Shown one piece after another: positions 21,712-33,605 of a stretch of DNA of 64,000 nt. A program made the position numbers and the translations under genes. Each line of letters starts with the position of its first letter. Positions within the stretch are counted from its first letter, which is position 1. Under the pieces are notes generated by a model that was given only the letters and a program-made list of their open reading frames with translations, did not search any database and was not told the DNA's origin. The stretch comes from Rhyzopertha dominica (taxonomy: Eukaryota; Arthropoda; Insecta; Coleoptera; Bostrichidae): NCBI GenBank assembly GCA_025024175.1, contig QCXZ01000042.1, positions 3,303,501-3,367,500 on the forward strand, read 5' to 3'.

Positions 21712-22730
21712 TTATCTTTTTAGCTCTAGCTTCAGTTTTTTACAGTAAAGTTTATAATTACTTAGATGTATGTCTCCTTGCAGTGCTGCCTCATACATTT
21801 GTCTTTTTATGCGACATTTATTTCGCATTTCCTCTGATAGCCAGTTTTTCTTCATACACTTCTTTGTAATTATTGTTCTGTACGGGCTGACTTCGTTTAT
21901 TATGTCTTGTAGCGTGTGCTCGAAGATTATGTAACTGTAATTTACGTCTTGTACGGACATGCAATCTGACCAATCTGCTTTACCTATTCTTTCTTCTATT
22001 TCTTTTAGTCTGTCTTCTTTTAGATTTCTACTTCTTAATTTCGCCCCCTTTGTAGAGGTTGCTCGTAAATCGACTATTATTTCTTGTGCAAATTGATCTG
22101 ACAGGCTAGTTTTTACAATAGTGCTTCTCTCCCCATTGAAATTGACAAAAATGTTGTCTAACTGGCTCTGGGATTGTTGTGTCATTCTTGTTACACCATT
22201 TATTGTCTGTTTTAGGTTATATGAACTTAGCAAATTTAATATTGTTGTTCGCTTATTTAATTTTTCATCTAAGAAATTTATGTTAAAATCTCCTACTGTT
22301 ATAACTTTAAATTTCATGTACTTTTTGCAAATCTCTTGTAATGTACTTTCTAATATTTCAAAAAATGTATTTATGCACCCTACCGGTGATCTGTATATAT
22401 TAATTATAATGAACTGCATTTTTCTTGATATTACTGCTGAACATTCGAAAGTTACATCTATGTTTTGTATTTCCAGGTCAGGCACTCGCATGAGATCCAA
22501 GTCCTCCCTTGCGAACACTAAGCATCCCCCGTGACTTATTGCTTTTCGACAAAAAGAAGAAACCAGGTTTAAGCCATTTATGTTATACAACGATACTTCG
22601 TCCTCCCTTAGCCAATGTTCTGTAATGCACAGTATGTCAATTTTTTCATGAACAATAAATTTTTCAACCTCCTCCATTTTATTTTTCAAACACTGTATGT
22701 TTTGGTGAACTATTTTTACAGATGTCCTAA
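21712..22730 (-). pseudogene. ORF2 endonuclease domain (APE type)
   Basis: 325-aa frame with the APE-type endonuclease blocks CITEHWLREDE (Glu active-site region), SHGGCLVFAREDL, IINIYRSPVG, VGDFNINF and SQLDNIFVN, followed by a basic linker to RT. This domain nicks the target DNA for primed reverse transcription. The usual final SDH block appears as SLSDQFAQE, with His replaced by Gln, so nuclease function is probably lost. Confidence 0.85.
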
Positions 22731-22759
22731 TTTCCCCTGCTTGCTGCTGTCTCTTGGAA

Positions 22760-23040
22760 TGTTCCTGCTGACCTCCGAATAAACCGAAAACGTCTCACGG
22801 CTATATTTTTGGCCATGTGTCGGGTTTCAATAATTGATCCAGCAATTCTATGTCACCACCCACCTTGAACGATATGCTGTTCGCATCTTCTCTTATTGGC
22901 AGGTTTTCTACAACAAAAGATTTTTCAAATTTCTGTTCCAAGTATTGTCTTACTTTGTCTGCTGTCGTTCCCTTTTCCACTTTTGCCACGTGCAGCCACG
23001 CTCTCCCAACTGCTGCTCGAAAATCCAAGTTTCCTTCCCC
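22760..23040 (-). pseudogene. ORF1 (RNA-binding protein) C-terminus of the Jockey-like element
   Basis: The frame 22801-23028 reads RAWLHVAKVEKGTTADKVRQ and ends LLKPDTWPKI. It resembles the C-terminal domain of ORF1 proteins in insect Jockey-like elements, where it would bind the element RNA. The N-terminal part is missing, cut off at the 5' truncation. Confidence 0.65.
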
Positions 23041-23100
23041 TTTCTGTTCTCCTCTTCCAATTCTTCCAATTATATTATCATCGATTTTAGTAGAATGTGA

Positions 23101-24497
23101 ATAAAATATGCCAGAAATTAGAAAAGTACAGCTGGACGATAGTTTTTATACGTAATAAAAAGGAACGCATTTCGCTAATTTTAACAGATGCCGTTCAAAA
23201 TTTGAATAAAAATTCGTCAGGGTGAATTATTTGACAATACTCTTTAGTAATAACAGTACTTAACATTTGTTTAGTTGTTGCTATGGCAAGCAGTAGTCAG
23301 CACAGAAACATTTAACTTCAACTATTTCAGAAACGGCTGCTCGAAGCGACATCTACACGGTAAACTTTTTTTTGAGAAAACTTATCAGGGAATAAGAATT
23401 TTTAACTACAAATGTGATATACCGAAGCACGAAAAGGTTATAGACGTTTAAATCAAAACTGTGATCAAATCTAGATTTCTCATCTTAAAAAACTCTATAT
23501 ACCAAATTTCATGTAAATCCTGTTGTTATTATTAAGATACATTATTTAAAAATGGTTAACAAAATAATAACTTTGACACACTATATTTCGGTAACTATCA
23601 ACTTTCGGTCTAAGATAAATTGGCTAAATCCTCTTATTTCATCTCAGGAATTTGTGTTAACATTGTATACAGACCATTTAGAGACACCTTGTATAATGTT
23701 TTTTACGGTACGAAAAAAAAATTGAATTAACGAAAAGTGAATCAACCTCCTTCAGGATTTTACTGAAATTTGCCTCTCATAGAAATTAATAAGCGTGGCT
23801 CGTTTTTACTGAAAAAACCCGGTGTACAGATTTTGTTAATTATAAGTTTTACCACCACCGACAAATTTAGTCTGTTGAAGTATGAGACCTCACCTACATG
23901 AAAAGTATGTTTAGAACATTTTAGCTGTAAACATAAAACCGCTAATGATGCAAGCAAATAACGATGCACCGATAAAAGTTCGTGATATGCGCGTATATGC
24001 ACAAAGTATAACGTGAGTTGGGACCACATTTGCAAGCGAATAAATCACAAGTGACCCCTCAACATTAGCTGCTTCGAAAAGGGCATGAACTAATTTCGGC
24101 ATGTTTTTACTGTGGAATATTGGATTGCTGCTAATTGACGACGTTTTATGTGCTGCGGAATGATTCATTAAAGTGGTTTATTCTCCGAACACCCACGTTT
24201 TATTAGTTTACGTGCGACCACCTTATGCATAATGAGTCGGTGTCAGTCGATATACCTACGGGGAAGAGCGTTAAAGTTGAAGCAATGGGTGAGTGTACGA
24301 ATTGAGATCTGTGTGCAGTAAAGGTTCCTTAGCAGCAATGAGCTCAGGTATTTAACGTTAGTTCTAGTGGTCTCTTTAGGACTGACAAAAAAAACGAAAA
24401 TGTTTTTTTGCTGAAAGTTGAATAATATTGTTCCACCCATCAATCAAGAGGCTTGTAACTGAATTTTAAACGTTAACAGAAAAACCGCTGAATCAAT
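23101..24497. other. Decayed repetitive DNA, no gene
   Basis: The part at about 23460-23700 resembles 45080-45360 (similar blocks such as CCAAATTTCA and GACTAAGATAA/GTCTAAGATAA, then an end like TTGTATAATG/CCTGTATATC), suggesting one non-autonomous repeat family. Frames of 85-91 aa at 23760-24168 have no recognisable domain. Confidence 0.5.
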
Positions 24498-25325
24498 ACT
24501 TCCACATCCAATTGTTAAAATGACATTTATGTTTTTATTTCTTATAGTATACGATTAGTAATCAGATTTTGAGCAATTTTTCTCTTTACACATTTTTCTA
24601 AGACAAACAGTCCTAGTGATATTAGCAAAAATATATAAATTTTAAAGTCGTTTTTTTCCAAATAACTCGAAAATTATTAACTTAACAAAAAAATACAAGA
24701 GTGCTTTCTGATTAGAAATTTGATTTTCTATGTATTACCAAAATTTAAAAAAAAATCGTACGAGCAGGGACCAAAATAGGTTTATTGGACATATTTCGAA
24801 AATATCAAAATTTTGAATAAATTTTCTAAGACACTTTTTGTGAGAAATTTTATTTCCTATCTGATGGAATTTTCATTTTTGAATATATTAAATATATTCG
24901 GAGATATTTAGGAAAAACCGTTTTCTTTAAGTGACGCTTTTTTGCTAATATCTAATAACAGTTTGCTGCACCGAATATTTATAAGAGCAATCACATACTA
25001 AAAGGAAAAAAATAAAATAAATATTTGCAAAAATAGTAGTTACCCCCCAATTTCGCCCCCTTCCCGATACCCTACTTATCCCACAAACAATAGGTCGCTT
25101 TGGGTAGTTGACATTTATACGTTTGCCAAATTTCAAGTTCGTATATTAAGTCTTTCGAAAGTTATCGTGTCCACAAACAAAACCACAGACACACAGACAA
25201 GAAATTTGTTTTTGCTCAAATTTTGTTTTTTTGCGTTTTCTGCCATTTTAAAGCGAATGAGCAAATAAAAATTGTTAAAATTTTTTTTCGCGATACAATA
25301 CTTCCCATCCGTTGGATCAGGAAGT
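24498..25325. mobile_element. Non-autonomous TIR element, copy A
   Basis: Ends ACTTCCACATCCAA (24498-24511) and TTGGATCAGGAAGT (25312-25325) form an inverted repeat. The body is an AT-rich repeat that recurs in inverted orientation at 42626-43312, sharing for example ACTACCCAAAGCGACCTATT and CGATAACTTTCGAAAGACTT on the complementary strand. No transposase frame. Family not identified. Confidence 0.75.
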
Positions 25326-25370
25326 AAAATGATGCTAAAGAAATAGGAATACGTGAGATATACAGGGTCC

Positions 25371-26289
25371 GCCACCTAAAACTCCCCAGGCTCGTTTTTC
25401 TTTATTTTTTTACGTACAACCTTAAGTTATGTGTCAAATTGTAGGTCTTTTTAAACTCTTTAAAAATAGCTTGGTGGTTGTCCAAAAATTTTTTTTGCAG
25501 ATTATCATATTCTGTGTTTAAAGTTATTATTTGTAAATATTTTTTAACCTTACCTTGCTTTACAGTTGAATGCCGACTTTGTCTTCTTCAATTTGTGTCA
25601 TTACCATGTATGCGTAATTTTTACTCCTTCTTAGTGAAAAACAAGAAAAACTAGTCGCCGCCATGTTCTTTAAATAGGGTTGTTCAGAATGTTTAAGTGT
25701 TGTGCCTACATACCCATCGCTGCACACAAAACCTAAAAAGTTTAAGTAACTTTTGAATAAATCAAGTACAAAGTTCGTTCTAAAGAAAGGCTAGGAAATA
25801 AAACCCCGTGATGAGGCTAGTAGGCGATGTAGAAAACCAAACTAGCCTCATCGCAGGGTTTCGCTTTCTAGCCTCTCTCTCTTTAGAACGAACTTTGTAC
25901 TTGATTTATTTAAAAGTTACTCAAAATTTTGGGGTTTTGTGTGCAGCGATGGGTATGTAGGCATAATTTGTACCATAATAAGCTACTAAACTAACACTTA
26001 AAAATTGTAAACGGCCCTATAACAGAACATGGCGGCGACTAGTTTTTCTTGTTTTTCACTAAGAAAGAGTAAAAATTGCGCAATCATGGTAAAGACACAA
26101 ATTGAAGAAAATAAAAGGCGGCATCCAACTATAAAGCAATATTTATTATACGGGGTAAGGTTAAAAAATATTTACAAAAATTAACTTTATTTGCAAGATA
26201 TGATCATTAATTAAAAAAAATTTTGGACACCCAATATTCTATTTTTAAAGAGTTTAAAAAGACCTACAATTTCATATATAACTTAAGGT
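25371..26289. repeat. Foldback element with ~430-bp inverted arms
   Basis: 25421-25828 is the inverted complement of about 25850-26289 with a spacer of about 20 bp near 25835. Matching blocks include CCTTAAGTTAT/ATAACTTAAGG at the outer ends, GTTCGTTCTAAAGA/TCTTTAGAACGAAC near the axis and GCCGCCATGTTC/GAACATGGCGGC in the arms. By eye roughly 85-90% of positions pair. The left end extends to TACAGGGTCC at 25371; the right end lacks that extension. A transcript would form a long double-stranded hairpin. Confidence 0.85.
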
Positions 26290-27560
26290 TTCATTCAACG
26301 ATAAGAGATCTCGCATTTGCGCTTTATCCATAATAGATGCATACATGTATGTATTTATTCTGGATAGAGTATTGAAGAAAACCCCAGAAAACTCCAATCA
26401 GATCTCTATTGTCTTAAGCCAGATAGACGCAAAACCACCAGGCCATGCTGTACGGGGGCATCTGTTGACCATATGTCCAATTGTTTGGCGGGGATCACCA
26501 CATTCACAAGAAGGGTTGATAGATGAATCCCATTTATTAAGAAAACACTTGCATTTCCCATGGCCAGTGCGAAGGCGATTCAGAGTGACCCAAGACCTTC
26601 TTGGGAGGTCAGTTTCTACTACCTCTTCCGTAGGATCGTCTATAAGCTGCTGATTGAATATATCATGTTTCTTAAGTTGCCAAACAGAACACCATCCATC
26701 TTCAATGGTATAAGGAGCACGAAGGAAATCTTCTGTCTACAGAGGTGTTCTAGAAGTTAGCCAAGTTGTAGGTAGCTTTTGCAGATATCGGGAAATCAGA
26801 AACTCATTAGGAGCTGATTGATATTTTTGCCAAGCTTTATATGTAGCAAACTGTCTGCGGATCTCCGCAGGAGCAATGGTTGAAAGAATCGGAAGCCAAG
26901 GTAATGGAGTTGACTTAATTGTTTCAGTGATAAGTCGGATTGCAGTATTTAACTGAGTGTCAATTTTTCTTGTGTGATGACTGTTTTTCCAAACAGGACA
27001 GCAGTACTCAGCAGTGCTAGAAAGCAAGGCAGTTGCAAAAGTACGGAGTACATTTGCATTTGCACCACAACTTGTACCAGCAAGCTTATGCAGAATGTTA
27101 TTTCTAGTCTGTAATTTTTTACTGACGTTTTCTAGATGTTTCTTGTACGCTAGAGAAGTATCTAGAGTCACTCCAAGTATTTTGGCGAGAAGTTATGTTT
27201 AAGAATTATGTTATTTGACATAACTTGAAGCTGTTTCCTCTTTTGGCGATTGTTGAAATGAAAGCAAGTTACTTCTGTCTTCAATGGGTTAGGGCACAAG
27301 CGTCAGGTTTTAAAATAGCAATTCATAATCTCGATGTCACTTGAAAGGTTTTGTTCAAGTACAGAAAAGTCTTTACTTTGCAAAGCCAATGCCATGTCGT
27401 CTGCATACACAAATTTTCTCGATTGAGTTACTGGAAGGTCACTTATGTAAAGGTTGAAAAGAATAGGCGACCGAACCGATCCTTGTGGAAGACCATTATT
27501 ATTATTCTTACTACCAGTACGTCTTCAAAACACACAAGCATAAACCGCTAGTATTTCATT
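26290..27560 (-). mobile_element. Non-LTR retrotransposon fragment (family X), copy 1
   Basis: The minus strand near 27380-27480 encodes GSVRSPILFNLYISDLP and YADDMALA, and 26737-27171 encodes the thumb/C-terminal part (LDTSLAYKKHLENVSKKLQ, EYCCPVWKNSHHTRKID, STIAPAEIRRQFATYK). The YADD box is intact, but the RT N-terminus and endonuclease are absent and frames change near 27200. A second copy of the same 3' region lies at 36122-36320 plus 37600-38140. Confidence 0.85.
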
Positions 27561-28415
27561 TACTGCGGGGTCATGTCTTTTTTTTAATTGATTTAATCGA
27601 AATTATGCTAGATCGTGTAATTTTGGATGCAGGTTTACATTTATTAAGTGTTATATGAAACGCATCTGCTCATGAACCAAACAAAATCGGGTCAGTCTGC
27701 ACTGGTTCAATTAAAAGCAAAGACGGCCTTTGTGTCATTCATGTGCAGTTGTTAAGAGTCGTGTCCGACTGCAATAAAAAACGGCGGAGGGTTCAATAAA
27801 CCTCATAGGTTGCTACGTGAGTAACAATTGAGCACCCCCGCACGAGATCCCCTGGCACGGACTTGCGACTTGGTATTCCATTGAGCCTTTGCGTTTTCGT
27901 GAGTTTATATTTAGAAAGCCGTTGCCAAAGTTTGGAGAATTATAGCAATCTAGCAAAAAATTTGATAGCGTCGCTGTAAAACTCATTCTTCTCTTAATGA
28001 ATATTTGCTATAGCAGAATTAATTATTTACAACGCCATAATTTATCAGTTATCAGGGTGCTTTTTCTCTTGCTGGTTTATGTCAAAAGTCAAGGCAATTA
28101 TTTCGTTGCTATAGTAGCTAACTTTGTTTGTCTGAATATGATCATAACACTCATATTTGGAATCAACTCAATGTCGTGCATACGAACATGTAAAATTTAA
28201 ATGGGGTTGCATCAGAAATTTTTGAGAAACTAACATTTCGGTAAAAACTAACTTCAACAGCGTTGCTGAAGACAGAGCCATGCCCAATGTAAATATTGAC
28301 ACTTTTGTCAAAGGGAGGTTAGTGAAGTTTTTTGCGAAATTTTGTCCAGATAGAGAAAGAATTCAAATTTAATAACCGAAAACCAATCACCCATAGTCAG
28401 CGATATGTATAACTG
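27561..28415. other. No recognisable gene
   Basis: Moderately AT-rich, with one GC-richer patch (27770-27880). No frame above 70 aa, no repeat structure found. Confidence 0.45.
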
Positions 28416-28640
28416 TTAAGATTTAGGGAAGCAGGTAGTGTAAAGGATGTTCGAAAACCTCTGCCGCAGAAATTACTAACAAATGATGAAAGATGGTTAG
28501 ATGTATTGTTGGAAGTGACAGAAAATCTCGATGTTTCCACTTGCAAATTGTCGTTAAATAATGGTATAAGTAAAACTTTGGTTCAAACAATTTTAAATAA
28601 TGAACACAAGCATCCATACAAATTTCTCGAAATCGAGGCT
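28415..28640 (+). pseudogene. Transposase N-terminal HTH relic
   Basis: Plus-strand translation gives REAGSVKDVRKPLPQKLLTN, then VTENLDVSTCKLSLNNGIS and NEHKHPYKF. This is the pattern of the DUF4817-like helix-turn-helix start of insect DDE transposases (GSV..., VSTR.LA...GIS...V..IL, HPYK). No catalytic domain follows, so only the DNA-binding start survives. Confidence 0.6.
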
Positions 28641-29204
28641 GTCATTTTTATCAAAATTTCGGGACTAAAGCGAGGTTTTACATCGCGAATCTCAATCTCG
28701 ATGTATAAACATTTTGTTCATCACTGATATTCTTTTAAAAATCATACTTATATAAAGCAAAAACAAGTTTTTAGAGATTGACATTTTTATGGTGTATCAA
28801 TTTACTCTAAAGATTTATGGTACAGTAATAATCAACTACACTATTTATATAGTAATATGAGGGGTATGATTAAGCATAATTAACAATCAGATAGTCTACT
28901 TAACATTTCGTACCTACGTGAATGCAGAATTGTGCAGATAAAATACACCCAAATCTTTGTTTATATTTATGTATTAGTAAATAGAGAAAAGCTAAGTTCA
29001 GGGTTACATATCTCAATTTCAAAATAATTCAGTCAAAGAAATTTGTAGAATTATGGAATTCAAAATGAATCTTAAAACAATGTAGAAGATAATAAAAGCT
29101 TTTCTGGAAGTTACATACAGCAATATATGTGTTATTGAACCCTTAAATGCATAATTTGGTATATACGCAAAACCTGTTTTATGCCATGCTGTCTGCATAA
29201 GTCC

Positions 29205-29292
29205 TAAACTACACTGATGAGCTGTAATGACAGCGAAATAAATCTATCAGTAGTTGGCAGACAACATCGCATAGACATGCATTTTTAATCAA
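29205..29292 (+). repeat. Partial copy of the palindromic tail seen at 63.4 kb
   Basis: GATGAGCTGTAATGACAGCG and CATAGACATGCATTTTTAAT match loop and stem sequence of the hairpin at 63322-63475 in the form of its right arm, with a shortened middle. The hairpin-rich head found at 52.7 and 63.1 kb is absent here. Confidence 0.6.
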
Positions 29293-29394
29293 TGAAAAAG
29301 ATCATACACAGATACAAATCTGAGGAGTTGGAAGAGGTTTTATCTCGAAAAAGGCACAGGTATAATAAAATGTACAGTATACTTAAAATGTTAT

Positions 29395-30075
29395 GTATAA
29401 ATGCTTTAGAAGGTAGTAGTGCTCCTAGACATCAAATCAGCATACGACAACGTTAATGTAGAAATAGTTAAAAAAAAAACTCAAAACTTAAAATTCCGTA
29501 AGACATAGTCAATTTTTGCTACAAGAGCATATAGGACGAAAGCTTATATCCAGGATACTGATGTAAATGAACTAATTGGTCCAAAACAGGCATTTAGAGG
29601 CATCCCGCAGGGATTACATTTAAGTCCAATACTATTTAACATATACGTCATACAATCAACCAGAAATCGCATTCAGATCCTACAATATGTGTATGAATTG
29701 CTCTTATCTGTCACGGTAAAGATTGGAATCACTTTATACATAAGCCTAATCTATATAATAACAATATCTGCAGATAAATGTAAAGCTATGTATTTTGCTG
29801 AGAACAGAAACATAAGAATGACAGAAGACATTAAATATAACGGTCAGCGCTTACAATAGTGTATTGAAAACAAATATTATACGACTGATTGTTAATTTAA
29901 AACCTCTAGTAAGACAATACTAAATTGTTGGAATGATAGGTGTAATTTATGTTTAGTAAAACAAAGATAAAACGTCTTGAAAAAATTCAACTTCAAACAC
30001 TAAATCGACTTCCACAAATAGAGAATTACTTTAAGAATACAGAAGAATAAACAACAGCTTCATAATAAAGAACTG
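29395..30075 (+). pseudogene. Non-LTR reverse transcriptase relic
   Basis: Translation in two or more frames gives VVLLDIKSAYDNVNVEIV, FRGIPQGLHLSPILFNIYV and SADKCKAMYFAENRN, the order of RT blocks in non-LTR elements. The catalytic YADD region is not recognisable and several stops interrupt it. Family not assigned. Confidence 0.6.
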
Positions 30076-30560
30076 GATGAAAAGCAACAGTTATGTCAGG
30101 AAAGAGATATTATGTATGTATAGCCTAATTAATAGAAAAAAATAAAATTCTGGGAAAGGAAACAACTTCTAATCACAGAAGCTATGGGCAAAATCGATTT
30201 ATAAAAAGGGCATGAAGTAGTAGATGTATTGGCCATTTATGAAGAGCAATATGTTACTCTGTTCACCAATATATCCCAAGGAGACATCGACCTCAAGAAA
30301 AACGTGGAAGACAATGAAACTTACTTCAGAGACTATATTGACAAAAACCATCCAGACTGCAAAAGAGTCTTTTACCGATGCACTTCCGTAGAAAAATGAA
30401 AATTGGTAAAGTTGGACCCATACTCATAAACATATTTAATTCGACTAAAGCGTGAAGCTTATTATTTTATTTCCTTTGTTAGCAACTTATTAAAACAGTA
30501 TCCAATATCTTTGAAACTGGAGTTAACAAAATTAATAAACAAAAGGGTACAAATGCAATA
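30076..30560. other. No recognisable gene
   Basis: AT-rich, probably decayed retrotransposon 3' sequence, with no frame worth reporting. Confidence 0.4.
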
Positions 30561-30639
30561 AGTTTATTCCTTAAGCTACTGTTTTTTTTTCAAAAAGAAT
30601 ATTTATAATAAAACAATCAGCCGCTAATCTCACTTTTGT

Positions 30640-31260
30640 ACACATTCTAGCCATTAATGTTTCAAAATGTTCTTTTTATATGTTGAAGTTTACTAAGAAT
30701 TCTTCGCTGTAGTTCTTAATTTGTTTTAGCTTCCATCTTTCGTCATATACCTTTTGTTTTAGTAGGCCCCAAAATGTCTCAAACGGTCTCAATTGAGGTA
30801 CATTAGCAACCTAATCTACAAAGAATGTATTTTATATGCTCTTGGTGAAAAGTCTCAATCCATAATGAGCTGTTGCCATGTCTAGCAAAAAAATATATTT
30901 ACCGTCATTATGAAATTTATTGACGCATTCATAGGCTTCCTGTTTGAATGATATTTTACCTACTTAATCTTTTTTTCAGTTTTCAATCATTTTTGAGGGG
31001 TTTTATTCCAATTCGCAGCCCTCTATCCAACGATTTTCCTTCGCATACTTTTGTAATAATATCATACACTGTTTATCGTGGGATCCTCATTTCATAAAAA
31101 TGTTTTAAACTTTCCTTGTAAAATATATTCCATGTAAAAATTGCAAATTATTCGACGTCGTTCACTTTCCTTTAACTGGTTTATTCTACTTCAAGAAATT
31201 ATGTTTTGAAATAACTCAAACTGACACGAAAAATGTCACCTTTGTAATTATAGGTTTTTA
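30640..31260 (-). pseudogene. DDE transposase relic (IS630/Tc1/mariner-like)
   Basis: The minus strand reads KQEAYECVNKFHNDGKYIF and LLDMATAHYG (second catalytic Asp region; usual form W-P-D-L-A-x-A-H-Y), then NVPQLRPFETFWGLLKQK with the Glu of the third catalytic position, and ends YSEEFLVNFNI then stop near 30678. A frame change lies between the two blocks near 30815-30840. The N-terminal half is not recognised. Confidence 0.7.
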
Positions 31261-31679
31261 CTGCCTATTATTTTTTAATAAAAATCATAAAAGGATAAGT
31301 ACGGATTTTTTGTTTACACACCCATATATGCAATTTTATCCCCAATTGGTTTAGCTACAGCGTTTAGAAAACCTGACAACCTCAAGAGAAGTTATTGGGT
31401 TTTTTTAAATTAGAGGAATTGCAAGATCGCTGTAGTAATTTTAGTTAATTTTAGATGGTAATAGGTAGGTAATATAATATTTGGATTTCAAATCCTAAAT
31501 GCTTAAATACTTAAGTAGCAGACAAATAAAAAACGTATTTGCAAAAAATTCCAAAGGCCTGCAGATCTATGTCACTGAAAACATTAATTAATGCTATAAC
31601 TTTTTGTTACACTCATCAAAATAAATGCTCTATCTGAACTACTTTTTGTTCCAACCACCCCTAAATAAACCGCAAAATT
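31261..31679. other. No recognisable gene
   Basis: AT-rich sequence leading into the CpG-rich island; nothing identified. Confidence 0.4.
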
Positions 31680-32400
31680 TTGACGTCGCTATCGCTGATC
31701 AAAAGGCACTTCAAAACTGAGTTTTTCCCAACATCAGGAATCTGGCCGCTCGGCAACGTCGTTTCTAATTTAGACACACACTCACGCGTTATGTCACCGA
31801 ATGCTCCATTCAAAAATGACACTTACCGGTGCTATAGAGGTTCGCCAGTTCCTGCGCCCCCTTGTGCTGCGGCCCCCACCTGGGGTTCGTCTTCTCCTCG
31901 GGCCGGACGGCGCAGTTAGCATTGGGATCATCTTCGAGCATCGAATTCTCGAAGATCTGCTGGTCGGTCTTGACGGGGGCGAGGATCTTCGTCGCCATGC
32001 TCTCGAGCTCCTGGGGTGGTAGTGCCATATCCTCTCTCCACGTGAATTTTGAATCACAACCGCCGGTTTCGCGGGATCACAGTTCAGTAGTTGATTCGCT
32101 CATGTTGTTCTGTTGTGTGTGCGTCGCTTAGCACCTGCACACGCAACAGCTGATGATGGGTCGCGTGCGACGCTGCGGACGTTTCGGGTTCGAACTGACG
32201 GCGCTCTGGGGCACACCTTCTCCGAGGAGGGTGGGCCATGCGGTGACGAAGGCGCGGGGCGGGGACGTGGATGCTCGCGAAACTGGCCTTAACCTTACCT
32301 TTTATCGATGACATCACTTGGGCCCACACGAAGATTGCGCTTCGTCGTAGTAATGAAGACCTTGCAGAGTTCAAACGACCATATGTGAACGAGAAAATAT
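31680..32400 (-). promoter_or_regulatory. CpG-rich island, probable promoter/5' UTR of a minus-strand gene
   Basis: This stretch is far richer in G+C and CpG than its surroundings (for example 31840-32040 and 32150-32290). It covers the start of the candidate exon at 31810-32028, with the upstream side on the right. No TATA box or initiator was picked out. Confidence 0.5.
31810..32028 (-). CDS. Probable first coding exon of an unidentified gene
   Basis: A minus-strand frame starts MALPPQELESMATKILAPVK and ends near GAQELANLYSTG, where the coding sequence meets GTAAGT, a consensus splice donor (about 31822-31827). It is hydrophilic and acidic-to-neutral with no transposon motif, and its codon use is GC-rich unlike the transposons around it. 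The ATG lies in the context GAGGATATGG. I do not recognise the protein. No downstream exon was found to the left, where only transposable elements follow for at least 20 kb, so the next exon may lie beyond a very long intron or outside the window. Two longer overlapping frames in this island are probably shadows. Confidence 0.5.
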   Translation of the reverse strand: MALPPQELESMATKILAPVKTDQQIFENSMLEDDPNANCAVRPEEKTNPRWGPQHKGAQELANLYSTGKCHF

Positions 32401-33605
32401 AGGTATATGGGGTTGGAATTGTTAGTTGGATTTGAAACAGCATAACTGCGTATTTTGCTCAATACTTAATTAATATAAAAGAAGTGTAGGTATTAGGTGT
32501 ATTTCGTAAATCTTCATCTATCTATATCTATCTTCATCCCTTCACAGCAGGCCTCGCAATAAACTGGTAATAGACACCGATATTATTGTCAACTAAGTAC
32601 AAGCAGGACTGGACCCATGGGGGGGGGGGGTAGCCTAGCCCCCCTATGCCCTGACAGTTGGTTAAAAACTGCCGCAGTTGGCCCCAAAATGGGTTGGTCA
32701 AATTTGTTAAAAAAAGCATTAAATAATTAAAGTTAAATCAAGAAGGTGGTATAAAAATAATGTTAGTTTCCCTACTGCATACGCGAATATGCAATAATTC
32801 CTCGTTGGCAACGACGAGTAGTAGCAGTCGTTACTCGTTAGTCGCAGCTTTCAGAACCTCGCGTCTTCTCATCAGATTACGATGATCGACAGTCAGTACA
32901 CTAGTAGATTATAAAATCTAGTACATTTTTTATGGGTATCTAAAAAAATTAGGAACAATTTTCAACAACGAATATGACTCATAATGTATTTCAAAATTTT
33001 GTCAATGTTAATAACATGACAACATGCAAAACATCTGTTGGTAGCACCTTACAGAAAGTTGCATTTTACTCGAGGAGCACAATAAAGTTGTTTTTTATTT
33101 CTTTGTATTTATTGTGTTTGATTTCATATAAAAACAACCTTTAAAAGTGCATTTTTTTTACGATATTAGCGTCAGATAGGAGTCCACAATCTAGTACATA
33201 TGTCACAGATATCTAGTACATTTTTTACAACTAGCCTGTACATCGAGAAAGATATGAAAAAATTGTAAAAAATATGTTGCGAACTACTATGGGAAATAAT
33301 CCATTTGATTCTCTCATATGTAAGTATTAAAAGTGTACATGATATAATAGATCAAATAGATTTTTCCATTTGATCAGCTCTTGGGCTAAAGTTAAAATAC
33401 AGAAGACTGGCTGTAATAATTAATAATTGATTTATTTTGTTAGATTTAGATATTTTTTAACTTTATTTGTTAATTTTATATTAATGTTTATTCATATTAT
33501 TTTGACACACAAGCTTAGCCACACTCTGTGGCAATTAGCAATTACCAAAGTAGAAGTATAAAATATTTTAGTTTTATTTTTAAGTAGGTGTTGTTAATAC
33601 ATGTA
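32401..33605. other. No recognisable gene
   Basis: AT-rich, with a G11 homopolymer near 32619. Short direct repeats of CTAGTACATTTTTT (about 32917 and 33213) suggest decayed repeat DNA. Confidence 0.45.

Larger units (their letters stand above)
19845..23100 (-). mobile_element. Jockey-like non-LTR retrotransposon, 5'-truncated
   Basis: Reading the minus strand from about 23100: the C-terminus of ORF1, then ORF2 endonuclease, RT and 3' UTR ending in an AT-rich ATTATTATT stretch near 19845-19870. It is the most complete non-LTR copy here, about 3.25 kb. Several frame breaks and a changed catalytic box show that it is inactive. Confidence 0.88.

Noticed and set aside
31801..32131. Plus-strand frames of 73 and 89 aa in the CpG island
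   Set aside because: They are shadows expected in GC-rich DNA; the minus-strand frame with a splice donor is more protein-like.
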